Source: Solirubrobacterales bacterium
Lineage (GTDB): Bacteria; Actinomycetota; Thermoleophilia; Solirubrobacterales; Solirubrobacteraceae
Direction of reading: 5' to 3'
DNA length: 27,958 nucleotides
NCBI GenBank assembly: GCA_003244035.1
Contig: QHBV01000148.1
Span: 1-27,958 of the forward strand
The notes under the pieces are model-generated. The model saw only the letters and a program-made list of their open reading frames with translations, did no database searches and was not told the DNA's origin. Both the position numbers and the translations under genes were made by a program. Positions 22,110 to 27,958 of the stretch are shown here, piece by piece (the stretch's first letter is position 1; each line of letters opens with the position of its first letter).

Positions 22110-23866
22110 CCGTCGGCCTGGTCGAGGATCAGGGCGGTGAACGCCGGGCCGCCGTTGGGGGCGATCTGGAACGCGAGCGCCCATTTCCCGACCATCACAA
22201 GGGCGGGGGCGGCGCGCGAGTAGAGGCCCGGTTGCGTCTCGGTCAGCTGGTACTCCTGCTGGGGCATCTGCATCTCCGTGTGGTTGAAGGTCAGGGTCAC
22301 GCTGGCCCCGCGCACCGGTTGGCTGTCCTTGGTGATGCGCAGCGCAAACGAGTCGGGCGCCGCCGCCTGGTTCGGCGAGACGAGCACCTGCAACACGTAG
22401 CCGGCCCGCTTGACCGTCTGGGCGACGCGGCCGGGGCCGACCGTCGCGAGCGCGGTGCTCTGCAGGGCAAACGCGGGGGGTGGCGGCGCGAGGCTCGAGA
22501 GCACGGCCGCCGCGAGGATCGCGCCGCCGACGAGCACCGCCTCGCCGCTTACCAACCGCCGCAGCAGCCGGGCCCCGGGCTCGCCCGCGGTGGGGTGCGT
22601 GCGCGCCCGGGCAAGTGCCGGCTTGCTGCGCAGGAGGTTGCCGGCGCCGAGCGCCGCCGCGGCGATCAGGATCCCGATCTTGACGAGGATCGCGACGCCG
22701 TAGCCCGTCAGCCACAGCGCGCTGAGCGTGGGTATGTGGTTGATCGTCGCCCACGTCCCGGTCCCCAGCAGTAGCGCCACGGCGACGAGCGCGACGTTCG
22801 AGAACCGCGGCACCACGAACGACAGCCCACGCGCCCGGTGCCCCGGCGGCTGGCTGTGCCACAGCACGAGCAGTCCGAGCAGGCCGCCGAGCCAGACCGA
22901 GCCGGTCACCAGGTGCAGCCAGTCGAGCCCGAGCGAGACCCCCCGCGGCGAGGTTTGGCCGGCGTGCCCGGAGGCGCCCGGAATGATCAGGACCGCCGTG
23001 GCCGCGAGCAGCGCGCCGGTGGTCGCCGCCAGCTCGGCGATCGAGCGCCGCTCGCGCCTGGGGCGGTCGAGCCACAGCGCGACCCACGCGGCGAGGCAGA
23101 ACAGCGCGAAGCACAGCGTCATGTCGACGTAGCCGCGCCCGAACGCCGTCACGCGGTAAAGCGGCACCAGCGCGGCGACGTCGAAGACCGAGCGCAGCGA
23201 GTCGTTGGCGGTGGCGAAGTCGAGATAGACCGGGATCGCCAGCACTCCCACGACCGATGCGATCACGAACGCGCGCGAGAGAGCCCGGAGGTTCGTCCCC
23301 GGAGCGCGCCTGACGGCGGTCCGAGCGATCAGCAGTCGCAGCACGAACAGCCCGATCGCGCTCATCACCGACAGGAACATCACCCAGCGCGCGATCAGCA
23401 GCTGGGGCGAGGTCGCCGTCGCGCCGATGCTCGGGACCGGGAACTGCGGCGCCGGCCCCGGGTTCGGCCCGACCGCATACGTGAACGCGCCCTGCACCGG
23501 GTGGCCGTCGACCGAGATCGCGCGCCAGTAGATCAGGTACCACCCCTGCGGCAGATCCGCTCGCAACGGCGCGATCAGCGTGTCCGGGTTCGCCGGCGAG
23601 CGCTGCACCGGGCCGGTCGTCTCCTGCTGGCCCGCGGCATTGGTGACCGAGACGATCGCGAACCGCGGCTCGACCGCCTCGTCATAGGTCAGCTGGACGT
23701 TGGTGGGGGGAACGTCGAGCACCCCGCTTGCCGCGGGCACGGTCTTGATCAGATAGGCGTGCGCCGAGGCATCGCTCGGCGCCAGCACCCCGATCACGAT
23801 GAGGGCCGCGACCAGCGCCCCGACGATCCGCCCCCTTCCCCCGACGATCCGCCCCCTTCGCTTCAC
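22106..23866 (-). CDS. CopC-CopD fusion with C-terminal YtkA-like domain
   Basis: A 586-residue fusion. After the signal peptide the mature chain begins with His36 (SAHAYLI), the N-terminal copper-brace ligand of CopC, and the partner motif is D119-G-H121 (SVDGHPVQG). About residues 155-450 form a CopD-like domain with some eight helices, including LDWLHLVTGSVWLGGLL. The last 100 residues form a YtkA-like beta domain with FNHTEMQMPQQEY and GLYSR, then MVGKWAL. CopC binds Cu(II) and CopD is thought to move copper across the membrane. GTG 23866 overlaps the ycnI stop (GTGA). The coding start contains a 21-bp in-frame duplication. Confidence 0.92.
   Translation of the reverse strand: MKRRGRIVGGRGRIVGALVAALIVIGVLAPSDASAHAYLIKTVPAASGVLDVPPTNVQLTYDEAVEPRFAIVSVTNAAGQQETTGPVQRSPANPDTLIAPLRADLPQGWYLIYWRAISVDGHPVQGAFTYAVGPNPGPAPQFPVPSIGATATSPQLLIARWVMFLSVMSAIGLFVLRLLIARTAVRRAPGTNLRALSRAFVIASVVGVLAIPVYLDFATANDSLRSVFDVAALVPLYRVTAFGRGYVDMTLCFALFCLAAWVALWLDRPRRERRSIAELAATTGALLAATAVLIIPGASGHAGQTSPRGVSLGLDWLHLVTGSVWLGGLLGLLVLWHSQPPGHRARGLSFVVPRFSNVALVAVALLLGTGTWATINHIPTLSALWLTGYGVAILVKIGILIAAAALGAGNLLRSKPALARARTHPTAGEPGARLLRRLVSGEAVLVGGAILAAAVLSSLAPPPPAFALQSTALATVGPGRVAQTVKRAGYVLQVLVSPNQAAAPDSFALRITKDSQPVRGASVTLTFNHTEMQMPQQEYQLTETQPGLYSRAAPALVMVGKWALAFQIAPNGGPAFTALILDQADG
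23820..23859 (-). repeat. 21-bp in-frame tandem duplication at the CopC-CopD N-terminus
   Basis: Two identical 19-base stretches (23820-23838 and 23841-23859) with a 21-base period duplicate seven codons, so the protein begins with two copies of an RGRIVG segment. The duplication lengthens the basic n-region of the signal peptide without shifting the frame. Confidence 0.85.
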
Positions 23867-24495
23867 GCGAGCTCCCTCCCGCCGGCGCCACCCCCGCGCC
23901 CGTCCGTGCCTACCAGCGCAAATCCGCCCGCCAGCAGCCCCAGCAACCCGACGATCAGCGCGATGATGCTCAGCACCGAGACGCCGCCGCCGCCGAGTGA
24001 CGCCTTCGCGTCGATCGTCGGCGCCGACGCGGCCGACGCCTCAGGCCCCGCCCAGTTGACGATCGAACCGTCCGAATAGGCCTGCTGCACCTGGAACGTG
24101 TACCTCTTTGCCGAGGCCGGCTGGGCGAGGAACTGGAACAGCGAATCCTCCCCTGTCGGCGTGTGGCCGCCGGTCCACGTCACCCTCGTGATTACGGCGC
24201 TGTCACCCGAGCCGGTCTGCTGCACGTCCTGGTGCCATCCGGGCGGGGATGGCGCGAACGAGTCGATCCCGAACCCGGCCGGGACCGTCATCACGATCTT
24301 GGTGGTGGTCAGGTTGTTCTTCTCGGTTGGAACGGCAAGGCTGTAGAGCTGCAGCTTCCCGGACACTGACACCGCCGGACTGACGCTGGCGTGGGCCGAC
24401 GCCGTGGCAGCGAGCGCCAGCGCGCCGGCACCGCCCACGAATGCCCAAACCAGCCCGCGCCGGCAGGCGCGGGCCATAAGCGAGCATGTGCTCAT
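23863..24495 (-). CDS. ycnI: YcnI-like copper-binding protein (DUF1775)
   Basis: A 210-residue protein with a signal peptide cut just before His35 (TASAHASVSP), so that His becomes the mature N-terminus, as in YcnI where it binds Cu(II). The domain follows the family: LYSLAVPTEKNN, TKIVMTVPAGFGIDSFAPSP, then WHQDV, VTWTGG and FQFLAQP. A C-terminal helix (VLSIIALIVGLLGLLAGGFALV) anchors it. Ribosome-binding site AAGGAG is 11 bases before ATG 24495. A possible extra promoter box (ATACAT on the minus strand, 24515-24520) lies in the 83-base gap upstream. Its stop overlaps the start of the CopC-CopD gene, matching the known YcnI-YcnJ pairing. Confidence 0.92.
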   Translation of the reverse strand: MSTCSLMARACRRGLVWAFVGGAGALALAATASAHASVSPAVSVSGKLQLYSLAVPTEKNNLTTTKIVMTVPAGFGIDSFAPSPPGWHQDVQQTGSGDSAVITRVTWTGGHTPTGEDSLFQFLAQPASAKRYTFQVQQAYSDGSIVNWAGPEASAASAPTIDAKASLGGGGVSVLSIIALIVGLLGLLAGGFALVGTDGRGGGAGGRELA

Positions 24496-24578
24496 CTCGA
24501 TTCACACTCCTTGCATGTATGGATGGGACCAGAGACGAGCGCAGGCCTCCGACGCTCGAGTCTCTGCTGAGAGGTGCT

Positions 24579-25190
24579 CTAGCTGAACGCCGGCTGCGCC
24601 GGCGGGCCCCGGCCGGCGTGCCCGCTGGCCATCGCGCCGCGCGGGCGCGAGCGGGCCTCGAGCACGACCCAGCGAAGCGAGAGCGTCGCCAGGCGTGGCC
24701 GCGGGACCGCCGTGCCGCGCAGCCGGCGCGCGACGTGGTCGGCGCTGCGCAGCAGCAGCTTGACCAGCAGGTAGACCGCCAGCGCGAACGGGAGTTGCAG
24801 CAGCAGGCCGGCGCGGAACGTGGGCGCCAGCACCGTCAGCCACGGAGACGGAGCCCCCGAGAGCCCTCGCTCGAGCAGCTCCTGCAACGTGAAGCCGAGC
24901 ATCGGCAAGAGCGCGAATGCCCACGCGGGCACGGGTCGCCGGAGGCTGCGCCGGAAGCTGCCGGCGAGCACCCAGCCGACCCCGACCAGCTCCACCGCGA
25001 ACAGGACCCCGAGCAGGAGCGGCAGGTATCCCGGGGTGCCCATGTAGCCGTGACCGGTCGAGAGCAGCGCGCTCAGGCGAACGTGCGCGTTCGGGTACAC
25101 CCACCGGTACGCGAGCCCGTGCGCCACCTGCGAGCCCACCACCATCAGCGGGAACGACAACAGCCACGAAGCCACGCGGCGCGTGCGCAT
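24579..25190 (-). CDS. membrane protein of the copper operon, unknown function
   Basis: A 203-residue protein with about four hydrophobic helices (WLLSFPLMVVGSQVAHGL, LPLLLGVLFAVELVGVGWVLA, AWAFALLPMLGFTLQELLE, LLLQLPFALAVYLLVKLLL) and an Arg/Pro/Gly-rich tail. His residues cluster in the first extracytoplasmic loop (NAHVRL, GHGYMG), together with Tyr and Met. The start is ATG 25190, ten bases after the previous gene's stop, so it belongs to the operon. I do not recognise the family; position between a YtkA-like lipoprotein and YcnI suggests a copper-related role. Confidence 0.75.
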   Translation of the reverse strand: MRTRRVASWLLSFPLMVVGSQVAHGLAYRWVYPNAHVRLSALLSTGHGYMGTPGYLPLLLGVLFAVELVGVGWVLAGSFRRSLRRPVPAWAFALLPMLGFTLQELLERGLSGAPSPWLTVLAPTFRAGLLLQLPFALAVYLLVKLLLRSADHVARRLRGTAVPRPRLATLSLRWVVLEARSRPRGAMASGHAGRGPPAQPAFS

Positions 25191-25200
25191 CGCCGGGATC

Positions 25201-26097
25201 CTACGTCACCTTCAGCGTGTACGGCGCGGTCAAGATCTGTGCGCCCTGTCGCAGCTGCAGGAACAGCCGCCACGTGCCCGGCACCGGCAGCAGGACCCCG
25301 ACCGTCAGCTTCCCGGGCGCGGTCGCGCGGCCGCTGACCCGGCTCGCGGCCACCCCCGGCAGGCTCCCGCAGTTCGGCGCGTTGGGGGCGCAGATGTGGG
25401 TGTGGAAGTAGTCGAGCGAGTCCTGGTGGAAGAAGATCGCGTGCGCGAGCGCGCCGAACCAGGGGACGAAGTGCACCGGGCGGCCCTGGGGGTCGGCCAC
25501 GCTGACGTTCACGAACGCCGGCTGGATCGCGTGCAGCGAGGGGTGTCCCTGGATGTCGAAGTGGTAGCCGTCGACGACCTGGTCGGGATGGAACGGCGGC
25601 AGTGCGATCGGGTGGTAGGCGCCGGCGACCTCGAGCGTGTGAAACAGCTGGAAGTTCGGCTGGCCGCCGGGGATGTTCGGGTACACGTCGACCAGCACCC
25701 TGTACGGCCCGGGTGACGGGAGCGTGACCGTCTGGCGGAGCAGGCCGTCCGGGCCGATCGGCGGGTGCTCGTGGATGATGTAGGCAAGGTCGTCGCGGAC
25801 GATGATCAGGTGCACGCCCGTGTGCGGTCCCGAGCCCGTCTTGTATGTCGTCAGCGGCTTGCCGTTCGGCAGCTGGACGGTGAACGAGACGGTTGTCGCG
25901 CGGCCGGCGAGCACCGGTCCGGACGGCGCGAAGCCCGCGAGCGTGAAGACCTTCGCGGGGGCAATCGCCGGCGTGCCCAGCGTCCCGCCCGAGCTCGAGC
26001 CGCAGCCGGCCAGCCCGCCGCAGATCAGCACGCCGCAGGCCAGCACGACGCAGGCACGCAGCGCGCCCGGCGCAGCCGTCGATTCCGGGCGCCTCAC
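25201..26097 (-). CDS. His-rich lipoprotein with tandem YtkA/FixH-like domains
   Basis: A 298-residue lipoprotein; lipobox LAGC gives Cys32. The mature protein appears to hold two similar beta domains. The first has HTGVHLIIVRDDLAYIIHEHP, then SPGPYRVLVDVYP. The second has PWFGALAHAIFFHQDSLDYF, then HTHICAPNAPNC and VPGTWRLFLQL. Each domain carries a His cluster of the kind that binds copper in YtkA-like proteins. Two Cys in the HTHIC-N6-C segment may be ligands or a disulfide. The GTG at 26097 overlaps the stop of the upstream gene (GTGA); the open frame to 26343 is antisense-like. Probably a surface copper-binding or sensing protein. Confidence 0.8.
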   Translation of the reverse strand: MRRPESTAAPGALRACVVLACGVLICGGLAGCGSSSGGTLGTPAIAPAKVFTLAGFAPSGPVLAGRATTVSFTVQLPNGKPLTTYKTGSGPHTGVHLIIVRDDLAYIIHEHPPIGPDGLLRQTVTLPSPGPYRVLVDVYPNIPGGQPNFQLFHTLEVAGAYHPIALPPFHPDQVVDGYHFDIQGHPSLHAIQPAFVNVSVADPQGRPVHFVPWFGALAHAIFFHQDSLDYFHTHICAPNAPNCGSLPGVAASRVSGRATAPGKLTVGVLLPVPGTWRLFLQLRQGAQILTAPYTLKVT

Positions 26098-27107
26098 CGG
26101 AGCGCCGCCTGCAGCGCGCCGGTCGCCGTGTTCACGCCGAACGCCCCCTCGAGCCGGGCCGCGATCCGGCCCCGGCGGTCGACCGTGAACAGCCACGGCT
26201 CGGTCTGGAGATGGAACGCTTGCATCTGCGGACGCAGGCCCTTGGAGGGCTGGTTGTCCACGTATACCTCCTCGTGGATGAAGGCGATGCGGTCGCCGAA
26301 CTGGTGCTCGAGCGCCACCACGACGTCCGTGACCGGTCCGCACACCCGGGACATGCAGAGCTGTGGGGTTGAGAACAGCAGGGCGATCGGGCGTTTGCCG
26401 AGCACGTCCTTGAACGAGACCGCGTGCATGTCGTCGGGGGGGATGCGCGTGGTCACCAGCGCGGTGTTGCCGCCGACCGACGCGGGGGTGTCGGTGGCGA
26501 TCGCCGGGGGGGCCTGGCCGACGGTCGGGATCGGCGAGGATGCCGCGACCGCGATCTGGCCGGGCGCACCGATCAGGCCGCCCTGGGCGCGAGTCAGTGC
26601 GAGCACGGTATAGGTGCCCGCATGCGGGAGCGAAACCTCGGCGGCGTAGATCGCCTGGATCCCTCCCGGGCCCTCGTTCTGCTGGCTGCGATACTGCGGC
26701 GCCACCGTCATCGGATCGGCGGGGGCGAGCAACGGGCCCTGGGCCGGGCTGCCCGGGCCGCGGGCGATGTAGATCGCCGTGGGGGCGTACACGAACGCGC
26801 CCGAGCTCGCATTCAGCGCGAACGCGAACCGGTCGGTCCCGGGCGTGAACACGCCGGTGGCCGGCCCGAGCTGCACGCCTCCCCGGGCGAGTGCGGCCAG
26901 CTGCTGGAGCGTGCGTCCTCGCGTCGCCGGGAATTGGCCGGCGCTGGGGTGCTCAGCGGCGGGAAGCTCGGAGACCGCGGGGGGCACGGAGGACGTCGTC
27001 GTGCTGGCTGCGGAGCTATGCGCCGCGGCGCTCGGTGAGGGCTTGGCCGAGGAGCCGCAGCCGGCGAGGACCAGCGCGGCGGCCGCGAGCGCAAGCATGA
27101 TCCGCAC
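26094..27107 (-). CDS. thioredoxin-fold (SCO1-like) lipoprotein with CX4C motif
   Basis: A 337-residue lipoprotein with lipobox LAGC (Cys17), a Ser/Thr/Ala-rich linker, a beta-rich N-terminal domain (about 75-190) and a C-terminal thioredoxin-fold domain (about 225-337). The redox or metal site is C251-MSRV-C256 (STPQLCMSRVCGPV), four residues between the Cys rather than the three of SCO1; His299 (QAFHLQTEP) could be the third ligand. SCO1-type proteins deliver copper to cytochrome oxidase. GTG 27107 is preferred: it lies six bases after a TACGCT box, and ATG 27098 is the alternative. It is the first gene of the copper operon, divergent from the response regulator. Confidence 0.8.
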   Translation of the reverse strand: MRIMLALAAAALVLAGCGSSAKPSPSAAAHSSAASTTTSSVPPAVSELPAAEHPSAGQFPATRGRTLQQLAALARGGVQLGPATGVFTPGTDRFAFALNASSGAFVYAPTAIYIARGPGSPAQGPLLAPADPMTVAPQYRSQQNEGPGGIQAIYAAEVSLPHAGTYTVLALTRAQGGLIGAPGQIAVAASSPIPTVGQAPPAIATDTPASVGGNTALVTTRIPPDDMHAVSFKDVLGKRPIALLFSTPQLCMSRVCGPVTDVVVALEHQFGDRIAFIHEEVYVDNQPSKGLRPQMQAFHLQTEPWLFTVDRRGRIAARLEGAFGVNTATGALQAALR

Positions 27108-27113
27108 GGCCTG

Positions 27114-27119
27114 AGCGTA
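27114..27119 (-). promoter_or_regulatory. candidate -10 box of the copper operon, leaderless spacing
   Basis: On the minus strand TACGCT ends six bases before GTG 27107. It lies in the 111-base divergent gap shared with the response regulator. No clear -35 box or repeated operator is visible in that gap. Confidence 0.45.
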
Positions 27120-27206
27120 CACCGCGCCGATCGACGCTGCGGAGCTTGCGTGTGAACAACCTGTTACCGGACCGCGCGCGCGCCGGCTCGCGTCCTGAAC
27201 CTGCAT

Positions 27207-27212
27207 TACAGT
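27207..27212 (+). promoter_or_regulatory. candidate -10 box of the response regulator, leaderless spacing
   Basis: TACAGT ends six bases before ATG 27219. The same hexamer, at seven bases, precedes the SixA-like gene on the minus strand. Confidence 0.45.
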
Positions 27213-27218
27213 GGCGTC

Positions 27219-27958
27219 ATGGTGCGCGAGGCAAGCGACGCGCGGGTGGGCGGGCAGGCAGCCCCGCCGCGCTCCCAGCACCGGCTGCGGCTGGTGGTGA
27301 TCGATCGCGACCCCGGCTTCGTGCAGGTGCTCTCCAACCGCCTCGCCACGCTCGGACACGAGCTGCGGTTGCTCGGGGGCGGCGTGAGCGTCGACGCGCT
27401 CGTCGCGATGCGGTTGAACGCGGTGGTGCTCGACCTCGCCGTGCTGGGCCCGAGCAACTGGGAGTACCTCGAGTGCATCTGTGCCCGACTCCCTGGACTG
27501 GCGATAATCGTCTGCACGGGTCCTTCGTCGGTCGCGCAGCGGGTGCGCGGGCTGCGTCTCGGCGCCGACGCCTGGGTCACCAAGCCGTGCCACGGCGAGG
27601 AGCTGATCTGCGTGATCGAGGCCGCGGCCCGCCGGCATCGCCGCAACGAGATGCCGCCGCTCGAGAACGCCACGAGGGTGGGGGAGATCACGATTCGCCC
27701 CGACCTCTACCAGGCATACGCCGGCGAGGCGAGCGTCGATCTCACCGCGCGGGAGTTCGAGATCCTGCAGCTGCTCTCGCAGTCCGATCGGGTGCTGAGG
27801 CGGGAGGAGATCTACGAGCGCGTGTGGGGGTATGCGATGGCCCACGGTGACCGCTCGGTCGACGTGTTCGTTCGCAAGCTCCGCCAGAAGCTGCTGACCG
27901 CGTCGCCGCGTTGGAGCTACATCCACACCCACTTCGGCGTGGGCTACCGCTTCGCGGC
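27219..27958 (+). CDS. OmpR/PhoB-family response regulator, 3' end outside the window
   Basis: 246 codons are present and the frame is open to the last base. A receiver domain (about 22-135) has the acidic pair in VVIDRDP, probable phospho-acceptor D72 (VVLDLAVLG), Thr100 and Lys122 (TKPCHGEEL). A winged-helix domain follows (LTAREFEILQLLSQS, VLRREEIYERVWGY, DRSVDVFVRKLRQKL, HTHFGVGYRFA), so almost the whole protein is present. It regulates transcription when phosphorylated by a sensor kinase, which is not in the window. Divergent orientation from the copper operon makes that operon a plausible target, but the partner genes to the right could change this view. Confidence 0.9.
   Translation, partial: MVREASDARVGGQAAPPRSQHRLRLVVIDRDPGFVQVLSNRLATLGHELRLLGGGVSVDALVAMRLNAVVLDLAVLGPSNWEYLECICARLPGLAIIVCTGPSSVAQRVRGLRLGADAWVTKPCHGEELICVIEAAARRHRRNEMPPLENATRVGEITIRPDLYQAYAGEASVDLTAREFEILQLLSQSDRVLRREEIYERVWGYAMAHGDRSVDVFVRKLRQKLLTASPRWSYIHTHFGVGYRFA

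Noticed and set aside
26424..27038. 204-codon plus-strand frame inside the thioredoxin-fold lipoprotein gene
   Set aside because: Antisense shadow; Arg/Gly-rich with no motif, whereas the opposite strand encodes a lipobox and a thioredoxin domain.

Overview
This is a GC-rich (roughly 70% by eye), gene-dense chromosomal segment that reads as a soil-type actinobacterium. The closest fit is Thermoleophilia/Solirubrobacterales. That placement is inference from gene content: lipoprotein-rich copper genes, DsbA next to VKOR, ppk next to a SixA-type phosphatase, and a DUF559 relic. There is no rRNA or tRNA in the window to confirm it. Most neighbouring genes overlap by ATGA, GTGA or TGATG, so operons are easy to read.

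Layout, left to right. (1) 1-2413, plus: the end of a MacAB-type export system (adaptor, ATPase, permease). (2) 2421-3818, minus: an arylamine N-acetyltransferase and a YdeI/OmpD-associated protein. (3) 4158-8167: a zinc/manganese-type ABC importer on the minus strand (binding lipoprotein, ATPase and two different permeases), transcribed away from a Fur/Zur-family regulator on the plus strand. A perfect 21-bp inverted repeat sits in the shared promoter. (4) 8247-10193: acetoacetyl-CoA synthetase, followed by a decayed DUF559 fragment. (5) 10547-11659: a secreted or membrane-anchored HtrA-type protease ending at a strong 12-bp-stem hairpin. (6) 11751-18440, minus: DsbA-like oxidoreductase, VKOR, Ppx/GppA phosphatase, SixA-like phosphatase, polyphosphate kinase and a PiT phosphate transporter. 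This joins disulfide formation to polyphosphate and phosphate handling. (7) 18487-21597: two paralogous TPM-like membrane-anchored proteins flank two further secreted or membrane proteins of unknown function. (8) 21972-27107, minus: a probable copper-handling operon: thioredoxin-fold lipoprotein, His-rich YtkA-like lipoprotein, membrane protein, YcnI-like protein, CopC-CopD-YtkA fusion and a 45-residue membrane peptide. (9) 27219-end, plus: an OmpR-family response regulator, transcribed divergently from the copper operon and cut by the window edge.

The main candidate for something undescribed is the right-hand third, 18487-27958. There a copper operon with unusual members converges on a cluster of unknown envelope proteins, with a 19-bp perfect hairpin at the junction. 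The second theme is transcriptional. Several start codons (zur, sixA, the TPM-like gene at 20965, the thioredoxin-fold lipoprotein and the response regulator) lie 6-8 bases after a TANNNT box, which is the usual signature of leaderless mRNAs in actinobacteria.
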